From the NCBI GenBank assembly GCA_001771315.1, contig METK01000003.1:1-64000 (forward strand): a DNA stretch of 64,000 nucleotides, in the 5' to 3' direction. Position 1 is the stretch's first letter; every line of letters starts with the position of its first letter. The DNA comes from a candidate division TM6 bacterium RIFCSPHIGHO2_12_FULL_36_22 (GTDB lineage: Bacteria > Babelota > Babeliae > Babelales > UBA12409). Below, piece after piece: positions 19,180-27,898 of this stretch. The notes under the pieces are model-generated. The model had not been told where the DNA came from, did not search any database, and saw only the letters and a list, made by a program, of their open reading frames with translations. The translations under genes were made by a program, and so were the position numbers.

Positions 19180-21264
19180 ATGACTAAAAAATTTACCTTA
19201 AAGGAACAGAATTTATCTGTAGAGATTGGAAAATACGCTAAATTAGCTGAGGGTGCAGCTTGGGTACAACAGGGTGAGACCATTGTCTTAGCAACAGCTG
19301 TTTCTAGTCCAACAGATGAATTTCCTGGCTTTTTACCATTATCAGTAGATTATCGAGAACCGTTTTCTGCTGTAGGAAAGATTCCAGGTGGTTATCTCAA
19401 GCGTGAAGGTCGTTCAACAGATAAGGAAGTTTTGACGAGTCGATTAATCGATCGAGCATTGCGTCCATTGTTTCCAGCACATTATTTCAATCAATTACAA
19501 GCTATTATTGAGGTATGTTCTGCGGATAAAGAGAATGAACCTGCAACGTTATCATTATTGGCTATTTCTATTGCATTAACTATTTCTAAGATTCCATTCA
19601 TGGGTCCTGTTGGTGTTGCTCAAGTTGGGCGTATTGATGGTAAATGGATTATAAATCCTACAATTTCGCAAATTGAAGAATCAGATGTTAAGATTATTGT
19701 GGCTGGTATTGAACAGGGTGTTGTCATGGTTGAAGGATGCACCAATGAAATTACTGAAAAAGAATTCATTGATGTTTTATTTATGGCTCATGACTCAATT
19801 AAAGAACAAATCAAATGGCAGAATGATATTGCAAAAGAATTAGGTGTTGAAAAAGAAGATGTAAATGCTTCTCCTGAATGGGCAGAGTGGACACAACGTT
19901 GTATTAATTTTATAACAAATGATCGTTTAGCGCCAATCTGGACAGCTGATAAAGCTGAGCGTAGCGAAGCTATTAAAGCTATCGTTAAAGAGTTTCTTGA
20001 AACCAATCGTGAAGAGATTGAAAAAGATAAAGTTGGTGAAAAGTGGGTCAAGTACATTTTTGACGATCTATTGAAAGAAAAAGTTGGTGCACGTATTGTT
20101 TCTGTAGGTAAACGTGTTGATGGTCGTTCATTTCATCAAGTTCGTCCAGTTTCTTGCGAAGTTGGATTATTGCCTCGAGCCCATGGCTCAGCATTGTTTA
20201 ATCGTGGTGATACACAAGCATTAGTTTCCGCAACATTAGGTAGCGGCCAAGATGAACAACGAATGGAAACATTGCAAGGTGATATTAAGAAACGTTTCAT
20301 GCTTCATTACAACTTCCCACCATTTTCTGTTGGTGAAGTTCGTCCAATGCGTGGTCCTGGACGTCGTGAAGTTGGTCATGGTGCATTAGCAGCATCAGCA
20401 ATTCAAGCTATCTTGCCAACTCCAGAAGAGTTTCCATACACACTTCGTTTAAAGTCAGATATTTTAGCATCTAATGGTTCAAGTTCTATGGCTACGGTAT
20501 GTGGGTCTATGCTTGCTCTTATGGACGCTGGTGTACCAGTTAAACAAATGGTTAGTGGTATTGCCATGGGTCTTTTACAAAAGCCTGACGGTGGTTTTCA
20601 AGCAATTAGTGATATTACTGGTTTTGAAGATGCATTTGGCTTGATGGACTTTAAAGTTGCTGGTACTCAAGTTGGTATTACGGCTATCCAAATGGATGTT
20701 AAATATAAAGAAGGTTTTCCTCGAGAAGTGTTTGAACAAGCATTAGCGCAGGCTAAGATTGGTCGTGAGACTATTCTTAATAGCATGAAAGAAGTTCTTT
20801 CAGCTCCACGGCCTGAACTTTCTCAATTCGTACCTAAGGTTATTCAGTTCAAAATTGATAAGAATAAGATTGGTGCCGTTATTGGTAGTGGTGGTAAGAT
20901 TATTCGTGAGATTATTGAAATGACGGGTACCACGATTGATATTGCAGACGATGGAACAGTTCAAATTTTTGGTCAACCAGGGCCAAATCTTGATAAAGCT
21001 GTTGGTTGGGTTAAGACCTTGGCTGGTGACATTGAACGTGGCGCTATTTATAACGGTATTGTTCGACGTATTGCAGATTTTGGTCTCTTTGTAGAGTTAG
21101 TTCCAGGTCAAGATGGCTTAGTTCATATTTCAATGATTCCACGAGACAAGCAACGTAATCTACAGGATGAATACCCAGAAGGTTCATTACTTGTAGTTGA
21201 GGTTATGGATTATGACTCAGAAACAGGTCGTATTCGTCTCAAACCTGTGGATACTAAGTCTTAA
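19180..21264 (+). CDS. pnp: Polyribonucleotide nucleotidyltransferase (PNPase)
   Basis: Phosphorolytic 3'-5' exoribonuclease of mRNA decay. The 694-residue protein shows two RNase PH domains (first with GGYLKREGRSTDKEVLTSRL; second with RVDGRSFHQVRPVSCEVGLL and the GDTQALV strand), a KH domain with IGAVIGSGGKIIREIIEMTG near residue 565, and a C-terminal S1 domain (GIVRRIADFGLFVELVPGQD). Length and order are standard. A hairpin with a T-run follows. Confidence 0.97.
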   Translation: MTKKFTLKEQNLSVEIGKYAKLAEGAAWVQQGETIVLATAVSSPTDEFPGFLPLSVDYREPFSAVGKIPGGYLKREGRSTDKEVLTSRLIDRALRPLFPAHYFNQLQAIIEVCSADKENEPATLSLLAISIALTISKIPFMGPVGVAQVGRIDGKWIINPTISQIEESDVKIIVAGIEQGVVMVEGCTNEITEKEFIDVLFMAHDSIKEQIKWQNDIAKELGVEKEDVNASPEWAEWTQRCINFITNDRLAPIWTADKAERSEAIKAIVKEFLETNREEIEKDKVGEKWVKYIFDDLLKEKVGARIVSVGKRVDGRSFHQVRPVSCEVGLLPRAHGSALFNRGDTQALVSATLGSGQDEQRMETLQGDIKKRFMLHYNFPPFSVGEVRPMRGPGRREVGHGALAASAIQAILPTPEEFPYTLRLKSDILASNGSSSMATVCGSMLALMDAGVPVKQMVSGIAMGLLQKPDGGFQAISDITGFEDAFGLMDFKVAGTQVGITAIQMDVKYKEGFPREVFEQALAQAKIGRETILNSMKEVLSAPRPELSQFVPKVIQFKIDKNKIGAVIGSGGKIIREIIEMTGTTIDIADDGTVQIFGQPGPNLDKAVGWVKTLAGDIERGAIYNGIVRRIADFGLFVELVPGQDGLVHISMIPRDKQRNLQDEYPEGSLLVVEVMDYDSETGRIRLKPVDTKS

Positions 21265-21294
21265 AGACTAAATTTACATAATTAAGATATTGAT

Positions 21295-21328
21295 ACTGCT
21301 CTCTGAATTTTCAGGGAGCAGTTTTTTT
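21295..21328 (+). terminator. Rho-independent terminator after pnp
   Basis: Stem CTGCTCTCTGA / TCAGGGAGCAG with one G-T wobble and an ATTT loop, followed by seven T. It ends the long tRNA-sec-rpl-rpo-rpsO-pnp region. Confidence 0.9.
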
Positions 21329-21416
21329 ATTAATGTCTTTAAATAGGTATTTCTTTACATTAAAATGTATTTATTGTTATATTTGTAATAAATATTAGCT
21401 ATGAAGGTTGTATCGT

Positions 21417-21783
21417 ATGAAAAAATTATTTTTACTATTATTTATAGGTATTATTGGCTTCCAGTCACAAGCAATGGATTGGAAAGAGCAACTTACGTGA
21501 AAAGATGGAGAAAGACGTTTCTGAAGCTAAGGCTAAGTTTTTAGGGGTTATTAACATTACTCCTGAAGGCTGGAGTCAACTTGAAAATTGGACCAGACAG
21601 CAACAAAAACGGCTTGATACGGAAGCAAGCCTAGTTGAGTTACGGTTGGCCCATGCAGCACTATCTGTGCTTAAAAATCGTTGTGAGCAGCCCGATGGAA
21701 ATGAGCGAACAAGTACTCAATTTTCACCATGTGATCGATATGATCATCTTAAAGAAGTTTACGCTAAAATGGTTGCTGCATAG
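21417..21783 (+). pseudogene. Small secreted coiled-coil protein, frameshifted
   Basis: Two frames together make one plausible gene. From the ATG at 21417 frame one gives a signal peptide (MKKLFLLLFIGIIGFQSQA) and MDWKEQLT, then TGA at 21498. Frame two (+1) is open through this point and continues REKMEKDVSEAKAKFLGVIN and about 80 more helical, charged residues to a TAG at 21781. Removing one base near 21495 would join them as ...MDWKEQL-REKMEKD.... The likely reading is a single-base insertion inactivating the gene, or a sequencing error. A +1 slip at CTT-A-CGT is a less likely alternative. The function of the ~120-residue product is unknown. Confidence 0.6.
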
Positions 21784-21867
21784 ACCTAATTTGCACTTTT
21801 GTGCTAATTTTAATAGAATTAAAATTATTAACCCATTTTTTTTATTATCATAACTAAGGGATCAGCG

Positions 21868-21993
21868 ATGGATACAGTTCAGTCCCACTGTTCTTATAAG
21901 TCAAAATTTCAATTTAATTGGCGCTTTATGCCGATTTATTATCTCATGTCCCTCTTTATTCTGTGCGTTCTGCGCATGTATATTTCTTTTTAA
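21868..21993 (+). CDS. Possible 41-residue membrane micro-protein
   Basis: An ATG with an AAGGGA site 7 bases upstream opens a 41-codon frame: a basic/polar N-terminus (MDTVQSHCSYKSKFQFNWRF) followed by a hydrophobic stretch (YYLMSLFILCVLRMYISF) that could span the membrane. It ends 50 bases before brnQ. No family is recognised. It could be a small membrane protein, a leader ORF for brnQ, or chance. Confidence 0.35.
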   Translation: MDTVQSHCSYKSKFQFNWRFMPIYYLMSLFILCVLRMYISF

Positions 21994-22043
21994 TCAACTT
22001 TTTTATTTGTATATATATTTTTTCGTTTTATTGAGAGGATCTC

Positions 22044-23228
22044 ATGAAGAGATTATTGAAATCTGAAATTGTAACTATTGGTCTTGCTATATTCTCGATG
22101 TTATTTGGTGCTGGTAATCTTATGTTTCCAATTGGTGTTGGTATTGCGTCCGGTAAATATACCATATTTGGTATAGCCGGTCTTTTGATTTCCGCGGTTA
22201 TTTTGCCACTTATAGGCCTAGTTGGCATGATTTTGTTTGATGGTGACTACCGTAAATTTTTTGGACGCATTGGTAGAATACCAGGTTTTCTTTTGTTGTT
22301 TGCTAGTATTATAGTCGTAGGACCAGGACTTGCGATTCCTCGTATTGTTACATTATCTTATGAAATGATGAGTCCTTTTTTGCCCGCAATGCCTATTTAT
22401 ATTTTTACATTTTTTTTCTTGGGTATTACTTTTTTACTTACTTTTAGAGAAAGTAAGATCGTTGATGTGTTGGGAAATTACATCAGTCCTATACTGTTAA
22501 TTTCCTTGATCATTATTATAATTAAAGGATTATGGTTAGCTGAAACGGCAGTGCCAGCAACAGCAACACCGCTAGCATTGTTCATAGGTAGTTTTCGTGA
22601 AGGGTTTGGTACATTAGACCTTCTTGGAGCAATTTTCTTCTGTTCAATTATTTTGTTAATTTTAAGACAAAATTTGGGACAGAAGGTAACAAAAGCTGAC
22701 CAAAAACAATTAGCTTTTGTTGGGTTTAAGGCTGGGGTATTAGGTATATCTTTACTTGGTCTGGTATATATTGGTATGGCGTTGCTTGGTACTTTTCATG
22801 GTCATGGTCTTAATGGAAATTTAGGACAATTATTTAGTTTAGTATCATTCAGAGTTTTGGGTTCTTATGGTGCTCTTATTATTGGTCTTGCAGTATTGAT
22901 GGCATGTCTTTCTACATCAATTGCATTGAGCGCAGTTGTAGCAGAATATGTTGAATGTGATATTTTTAAGAAAAAAATTAAATTTATTCCATCACTTGTT
23001 ATTGTTACATTGCTTTCTGTTCCACTATCTATTTATGGCCTTGGTGCGGTATTACAATTAACTGCTGGACCGATTGTTGATATTGGTTATCCAATTATTA
23101 TTGTCTTAACATTTTGTAATATTGCTTATAAATTGTTTAATTTTAAACCAGTTAAAACTCCAGTTGCTTTGGTAGGTTTATTAGCGATTGTGTACTATAA
23201 TTGGAGCTCTATTTCTACGTTTTTCTAA
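22044..23228 (+). CDS. brnQ: Branched-chain amino acid carrier (LIVCS/BrnQ family)
   Basis: Cation-coupled symporter for Leu/Ile/Val, inner membrane. The family's N-terminal signature is clear: IGLAIFSMLFGAGNLMFPIG within residues 11-32, followed by about twelve hydrophobic segments including VVGPGLAIPRIVTLSYE and the STSIALSAVVAEY helix. At 394 residues it is slightly shorter than typical (~440). GAGAGG precedes the ATG. Import of branched-chain amino acids fits a bacterium relying on a host for nutrients. Confidence 0.92.
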   Translation: MKRLLKSEIVTIGLAIFSMLFGAGNLMFPIGVGIASGKYTIFGIAGLLISAVILPLIGLVGMILFDGDYRKFFGRIGRIPGFLLLFASIIVVGPGLAIPRIVTLSYEMMSPFLPAMPIYIFTFFFLGITFLLTFRESKIVDVLGNYISPILLISLIIIIIKGLWLAETAVPATATPLALFIGSFREGFGTLDLLGAIFFCSIILLILRQNLGQKVTKADQKQLAFVGFKAGVLGISLLGLVYIGMALLGTFHGHGLNGNLGQLFSLVSFRVLGSYGALIIGLAVLMACLSTSIALSAVVAEYVECDIFKKKIKFIPSLVIVTLLSVPLSIYGLGAVLQLTAGPIVDIGYPIIIVLTFCNIAYKLFNFKPVKTPVALVGLLAIVYYNWSSISTFF

Positions 23229-23249
23229 TTTTTGTGTATACTATTATAC

Positions 23250-24197
23250 ATGAAGTTTATTAAAGATCTTACACAGCAGCTTGATCACTCATGGTGGTCA
23301 AGCTGTTCTTTATTATGTTTTTCAGGTTCAAGTTATCCTTTTCTTTTTCTTGCTGCTTGGCAACAAAAACTTAAGATGAAACTAAAAAAGCGCTTTGTTG
23401 TTTGTGATATTACAAAGCAGGAGCTGTCGATTTTGAAAGGATCTTTGGGTACGAGCTTTCTTGGGGAATCGTGCATTTATTATTTAGGAGATCTTTCTCA
23501 GCTTCCAACTAAAAAACAAGAAGCATGGGAATTATATCTCAATCAGTATGCAGGTCCACATTGCCTAATTTTTTTTAGCGACAAACCCAAGATTGCTGTA
23601 AAGAATAATACAGCGGTACATGTGGAACTTCCGGATTGGTTGAATCAAAAAGAATATATGGAGCTTCTAAAGCTTTGTTGGCCTGTACAGGATTATGTTC
23701 GGTGTCGATTTTTAGCGATGGCTGTTATTAAACAATATGGTCGAGTTTCATTAGATCAGGGATATCTTCTAGGTCATTATGGTTTGCTTCTGGGTAATAA
23801 TATAGATGAATTTATGGATAATTGGGTTGAAGCTATTATTCCAAATGAGGGTTCATTGTTTGAATTAAGTGCTGCTCTTTTATCGGGTAAGCGAGATGAG
23901 TTTTTTCAACAGTATGCATCACTTAAAGATATATATCCCTTACCATTTTGGGTATCTTTTTGGTCTGAGCAATTATTTCGTGCAATCTATTATGTACAGT
24001 ACAAGAACGAAAATCGAGTAGCAGAGGCTAAGCAAATTGGTTTTCGATTACCATTTAGCTTTTTACAAAAAGATTGGCGCCTTGCTTCATTGAGTAAATT
24101 GAATAGGAGCCATGATTTGTTGTATAAAATTGATTTTGATTTTAAGAATGGTGGTTCAGAAATTCTTTTGGATAATTTTTATTTTCATATGTTATAG
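23250..24197 (+). CDS. Putative DNA polymerase III delta subunit (HolA-like)
   Basis: Weak but patterned resemblance to HolA, the clamp-loader subunit that opens the beta clamp. The 315-residue chain has a nucleotide-fold-like N-terminal half without a Walker A motif (CIYYLGDLSQL, HCLIFFSDKP). A helical middle follows (RVSLDQGYLLGHYGLLLGNN, then EGSLFELSAAL), and the C-terminus is a helix bundle ending SHDLLYKIDFDFKNGG, where HolA proteins have a similar ALxxLxxxDxxLKTG segment. An upstream TTG is in frame, but the ATG chosen gives the more natural start. It directly follows brnQ and is closed by a terminator. Could instead be an unrelated helical protein. Confidence 0.5.
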   Translation: MKFIKDLTQQLDHSWWSSCSLLCFSGSSYPFLFLAAWQQKLKMKLKKRFVVCDITKQELSILKGSLGTSFLGESCIYYLGDLSQLPTKKQEAWELYLNQYAGPHCLIFFSDKPKIAVKNNTAVHVELPDWLNQKEYMELLKLCWPVQDYVRCRFLAMAVIKQYGRVSLDQGYLLGHYGLLLGNNIDEFMDNWVEAIIPNEGSLFELSAALLSGKRDEFFQQYASLKDIYPLPFWVSFWSEQLFRAIYYVQYKNENRVAEAKQIGFRLPFSFLQKDWRLASLSKLNRSHDLLYKIDFDFKNGGSEILLDNFYFHML

Positions 24198-24214
24198 CCA
24201 AATAAAAATGATTT

Positions 24215-24245
24215 AATTGGTTAAGTTACTTAACCAATTTTTTTT
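24215..24245 (+). terminator. Terminator after the HolA-like gene
   Basis: Perfect 11-bp stem AATTGGTTAAG / CTTAACCAATT with a TTA loop, followed by an eight-T run. The A-rich left flank could also let it act for the convergent DUF502 gene. Confidence 0.82.
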
Positions 24246-24280
24246 CTTTTTCAATAAATTTTTCAAAAAATATAAAAAAT

Positions 24281-24904
24281 TTAGTGAACATTGGGTACAA
24301 ATTTTTCTGGTTGGATAATACCACCAGAGATAACCAATGTCATTGCTTCTTGATGAGTTAAAGAGCATGAAATGAGATCTTTTTCTGTTAAAGCAGCAAA
24401 ATTTCCTGTTGTCGGGGCTGGCGTAGTAGGGATAAATACAGAATAGTATATTTCATCTTTACTAGGTGCAATTTCGGGTGGTAATTTGCCAGTAACAAAT
24501 CCAATAGCAAAAGCTCCTTTACGAGGAAATTCGACATAAACAACTCGCTGAAAACTAGTCTTATCTGTATGGTTTAATGCGTTTACAAGTTGTTTAACTC
24601 CATTATAAACTGGTCGTACAAGAGGAATTTTAAGTACGAGAGATTCAAGCCAATGAATAATGCCCTTGAGAATAAAGAACTTGGAAATTACGCCAACAAT
24701 TAAGATGAATGCTATAACAATTAAAAACTCAGCATACGGAATTTGTTTTAAACAAATAGGTGTGATGCAACGGAGTGGCTCAAACCAACTAGCCAAGAGT
24801 CGTAGTGAAAAAATAAACAGATAAATAGTAAGTACTATAGGCAATATGGTAAATAAGCCATTGAGAAAAAGTGATTTTATAATATTAAAGAATCTATTTT
24901 TCAT
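24281..24904 (-). CDS. DUF502 family membrane protein
   Basis: Inner-membrane protein of the DUF502 family, function not established. Two N-terminal transmembrane helices (LFLNGLFTILPIVLTIYLFI and FLIVIAFILIVGVISKFFI) precede a soluble domain with the family signatures LVLKIPLVRPVYNGVKQLV, the RVVYVEFPRKGAFAIGFVTG strand pair and the VFIPTTPAPTTGNF loop. 207 residues is normal. It overlaps the end of the YbbR-like gene by 11 bases, so it forms the last gene of the cdaA-like/ybbR-like/DUF502 unit. Confidence 0.9.
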   Translation of the reverse strand: MKNRFFNIIKSLFLNGLFTILPIVLTIYLFIFSLRLLASWFEPLRCITPICLKQIPYAEFLIVIAFILIVGVISKFFILKGIIHWLESLVLKIPLVRPVYNGVKQLVNALNHTDKTSFQRVVYVEFPRKGAFAIGFVTGKLPPEIAPSKDEIYYSVFIPTTPAPTTGNFAALTEKDLISCSLTHQEAMTLVISGGIIQPEKFVPNVH

Positions 24905-25292
24905 GAATTACATCCAGTTTTTCTTTATGTACTTTGATAGTTACTGGATTATAGTTTATCAAATTTACATTGTTAGGTAAAAGAATATCGCCATGAGCAA
25001 GTGATAATTCTTTATCGACTTCGGTAGTTGTTGCCGCATCTAGATGTATGGATGGAATATATTTTTCAACTTCGTGCAATGCTTGACGTTGTCCTTTGAT
25101 AGTGATCTCAACGTGCTCAGGACCGACAATCCTCTCTTGCTTTCCTAAATTATAAAAGAGTAATGGTACTTTGAAAGTACGTGTAGTGATCTGATTTGTT
25201 GCCAATAAAAGCCAAAAACAGTAGCCGCAAAATACAGCAAAGACCTTAAGGAGCGGGTGAGATAGGAGGAGATTTCTTATAGTTACTTTCAT
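24894..25292 (-). CDS. Single-domain YbbR/CdaR-like protein
   Basis: CdaR (YbbR-domain) proteins are membrane-anchored partners that regulate the diadenylate cyclase CdaA. This 132-residue protein has an N-terminal anchor (LLKVFAVFCGYCFWLLLATNQ) and one YbbR-like domain (TFKVPLLFYNLGKQ, VEITIKGQRQALHEV, INYNPVTIKVHKE); classical CdaR has three or four. Its first ~15 codons overlap the 3' end of the cyclase-like gene, implying coupled translation. Position and fold agree; the signalling role is doubtful because the cyclase partner looks inactive. Confidence 0.75.
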   Translation of the reverse strand: MKVTIRNLLLSHPLLKVFAVFCGYCFWLLLATNQITTRTFKVPLLFYNLGKQERIVGPEHVEITIKGQRQALHEVEKYIPSIHLDAATTTEVDKELSLAHGDILLPNNVNLINYNPVTIKVHKEKLDVIHEK

Positions 25293-26082
25293 GATAATCT
25301 TTTCTTTTTGAAAGGGGTTTATAATGTTGCTTTATGTACTGTTTAATAATTTGAATCGTACTATCTGTTGGAGAATCTTCTATAAGGGTGCCCTGGCCTA
25401 TTACATCAAACATTCGTGTTTTTAAATTTAATTTACACACAAGAGAATCTGCTAATGAACTGAGTGCTAGCGCCTGTTCATGCCACAGTTCTTTAGTGTT
25501 TTTAGTACCAGCAGGAAGTGTTAAGGCTTGCCAGGTTACATCAATACCGAGTACCATACCATGCGCATTTATCCATACGCCATTACCGCTATTAAAAGCA
25601 GAGCTATCTAAAAGAATATCAAGAAGTTCGGATTGTATTTGTGTTTTAAGTCTAATAGGGCAATGCATATGCTCTTGAAGAGAATCATTATTTTCAATAA
25701 TAAAAAGAACTTCTTTATTTTTGCTTGCGGCAATGAAGGAAGAGCGGATCATAGTTTCAATCCAATCTTCTTTTGGCAATTCAGCTGGTTTGATATTGCG
25801 CAACGTTACAAAGTTCTTTTGCAAGGTGCGTTGATGTGTGAGGACAAAGAGCATCATTAATCCTGGCCAATATAAAAAGAAAAATGTTGTTAGCGTAGCA
25901 AGATTGAAATAAGTGCATGTAAGTACTGCTGAGCAAGATAAATAAAGATAGGGTAATAAATTTTTTTGTTTATCTTGAATTAGCCAGATTGAAAAAGCAT
26001 AAAATGCTATGGAGAAGATAAAAATCTCAACAATGTCTTGCAGGCTGTAGATATAAAGGGCATGCAAAATCTGTTCATACAT
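25246..26082 (-). CDS. Diadenylate cyclase-like protein with lost catalytic motifs
   Basis: The architecture matches CdaA/DacA: about three N-terminal TM helices (residues ~15-82), a coiled linker, then a DAC-like domain (residues ~105-235) with recognisable helices (WIETMIRSSFIAASKNKEVL, QIQSELLDILLD, LALSSLADSLVCKL). In active enzymes the domain has DGA and RHR motifs that bind ATP and metal. Here the corresponding positions read NGV (167-169) and WHE (200-202), so the catalytic Asp and both Arg are gone. It is followed by a YbbR-like gene as in cdaA-cdaR operons. c-di-AMP synthesis is therefore unlikely; nucleotide sensing or a structural role is possible. Confidence 0.75.
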   Translation of the reverse strand: MYEQILHALYIYSLQDIVEIFIFSIAFYAFSIWLIQDKQKNLLPYLYLSCSAVLTCTYFNLATLTTFFFLYWPGLMMLFVLTHQRTLQKNFVTLRNIKPAELPKEDWIETMIRSSFIAASKNKEVLFIIENNDSLQEHMHCPIRLKTQIQSELLDILLDSSAFNSGNGVWINAHGMVLGIDVTWQALTLPAGTKNTKELWHEQALALSSLADSLVCKLNLKTRMFDVIGQGTLIEDSPTDSTIQIIKQYIKQHYKPLSKRKDYHESNYKKSPPISPAP

Positions 26083-26227
26083 AATTTTTCTCCTAATTTT
26101 ATTACGAATCTAATCTGGGAAAAAAATTTTGTACAGCTTCTAAATATTTACATAGATTTGGTTATTTTTTATAAGGATAGGCGAATAAACAATTAGAATG
26201 CTTAATATATAAAAAAGAATTTATGAT

Positions 26228-26255
26228 TTAACATATTATAAAAAAGCTCTATTCT
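26228..26255 (+). promoter_or_regulatory. Candidate trpS promoter
   Basis: TTAACA, a 16-base spacer and TATTCT lie 46 bases before the trpS start in an otherwise featureless 218-base gap between divergent genes. Confidence 0.4.
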
Positions 26256-26300
26256 TAAGGAGAAATTATACATAGTATTATAAAAAAAGAAATTATAAAT

Positions 26301-27305
26301 ATGACAAAAAAAGAGATTATATTAACAGGGGATCGTCCAACAGGGCCGTTACATTTGGGACACTATGTTGGTTCTTTAGCTAATCGTGTTAAATTGCAAA
26401 ATGAATACGATCAATTTGTGATGCTTGCTGATTTACAAGCGCTAACAGATCATTATGAGCAAAGTAAACAAGTTCATGATAATACTTTGCAGGTTGCTCT
26501 TGATTATTTGGCAGTGGGAATTGACCCTAACAAGTCCACCATTTTTATTCAATCAATGATACCAGAGATTCCAGAACTGACGGCATATTATATGAACTTG
26601 GTTACGCTGAATCGTGTGACACGGAATCCAACGGTTAAAACTGAGATTAAACAAAAGAAATTTGGGGAAAGTGTTCCATTTGGTTTTGTGGCCTATCCAA
26701 TATCTCAAGCAGCAGATATTACAGCATTCAAAGGATCTTTGGTTCCAGTTGGAGAAGATCAATTGCCTATGATTGAGCAAACAAATGAGATTGTGCGTTC
26801 TTTTAATCGAATTTACAATTGTAATGTCCTTGTAGAAGCCAAAGCTTTGATACCAAAGGTATCTCGTCTTGTTGGTACTGATGGTAAAGCTAAGATGAGT
26901 AAATCGCTAGGTAATGCTATTTATCTTTCAGATTCTGCTGATGAGATTAAAAAGAAAGTCATGAACATGTTTACCGATCCAGATCACATTCGCGTGGAAG
27001 ATCCTGGGAAGATAGAAGGTAATACAGTATTTATGTATTTGGATGTTTTTGATTCTGATGTGCAAGAAATACAAAAGCTTAAGGATCATTATCAAAAGGG
27101 TGGACTTGGGGATGTAAAATTAAAACAACGCTTGATTCAGGTTTTGGATGATTTTATCAGACCAATTCGTGAGCGACGAGAAGAATTTGCAAAAGATCCT
27201 CAAGAAGTTATGAATATCTTGAAAAAGGGTACAATTACAGCTCAAGCAGTAGCGGCACAAACATTGCAAGAAGTTAAGCAGGCAATGGGTTTAATATATT
27301 TTTAA
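26301..27305 (+). CDS. trpS: Tryptophanyl-tRNA synthetase
   Basis: Class I synthetase charging tRNA-Trp (whose gene also lies in this window). The 334-residue protein has the HIGH-type motif in [17 protein letters not shown] near residue 11, the [10 protein letters not shown] segment that contacts tryptophan, the [16 protein letters not shown] strand and the [10 protein letters not shown] loop near residue 198. Length is normal for the bacterial enzyme. Confidence 0.97.
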   Translation: MTKKEIILTGDRPTGPLHLGHYVGSLANRVKLQNEYDQFVMLADLQALTDHYEQSKQVHDNTLQVALDYLAVGIDPNKSTIFIQSMIPEIPELTAYYMNLVTLNRVTRNPTVKTEIKQKKFGESVPFGFVAYPISQAADITAFKGSLVPVGEDQLPMIEQTNEIVRSFNRIYNCNVLVEAKALIPKVSRLVGTDGKAKMSKSLGNAIYLSDSADEIKKKVMNMFTDPDHIRVEDPGKIEGNTVFMYLDVFDSDVQEIQKLKDHYQKGGLGDVKLKQRLIQVLDDFIRPIRERREEFAKDPQEVMNILKKGTITAQAVAAQTLQEVKQAMGLIYF

Positions 27306-27385
27306 TCAAACTCTTTTTTTTATATTTCATGATATGCTAACGTTGTCTTCAAGCTACAGAGTAAGCTGTATGAAGGGAGAGGGGT

Positions 27386-27898
27386 TTGAGAAAAAGACGA
27401 GTTTATTCCATTATTTTTGGTGGAATAATAATAGTATTAGCTATCTTATCTATTATAATGTTACGTTCGCGTTCTAAAACAATTATTGATGAGATTGCAG
27501 CGAGCGATGTTGCACAATTGCAAGTTATTTTCAATGATATCAATAACTCATGCCAAATTCTTGGTTTTGATAAACAGAAAAATTCAATTGATTTTTTAAC
27601 AGTTAAAAGCTTTGTTGGATCTGAAGTAGGTTCCATGAACCTTGCTTATCCGAAACATTGGCAAGGACCATATGTTCAAGATAATCCTGAAATTAAAGGA
27701 ATTTACTATCAAGTGGTTGTTACTGACCATGGTTATTTTATTACACCGGGAGATGGTGTAAAATTGAGTAACGGTAAAGTAATTGGTACAGACATTCCCT
27801 TGGATAAGTCTGCCGATATTCAGAATCTTGTTAAAATGGGTGAGCTTAAGGATGAAAGAGGGAAAGAACTTGCTGCAGCAATCAACATTCACGGCTAG
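27386..27898 (+). CDS. Membrane-anchored protein of unknown function
   Basis: A 170-residue protein with a TTG start behind GGGAGAGGGG. It has a basic N-terminus and one transmembrane helix (YSIIFGGIIIVLAILSIIML), then a soluble domain outside the cytoplasm. The domain has recognisable blocks (VIFNDINNSCQILGFDKQKN, YPKHWQGPYVQDNPEI, YYQVVVTDHGYFITPGDGV) resembling pseudopilin-like globular parts in general style, but no prepilin cleavage site is seen. Its stop overlaps the convergent helicase gene by 4 bases. I cannot name the family. Confidence 0.6.
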   Translation: MRKRRVYSIIFGGIIIVLAILSIIMLRSRSKTIIDEIAASDVAQLQVIFNDINNSCQILGFDKQKNSIDFLTVKSFVGSEVGSMNLAYPKHWQGPYVQDNPEIKGIYYQVVVTDHGYFITPGDGVKLSNGKVIGTDIPLDKSADIQNLVKMGELKDERGKELAAAINIHG

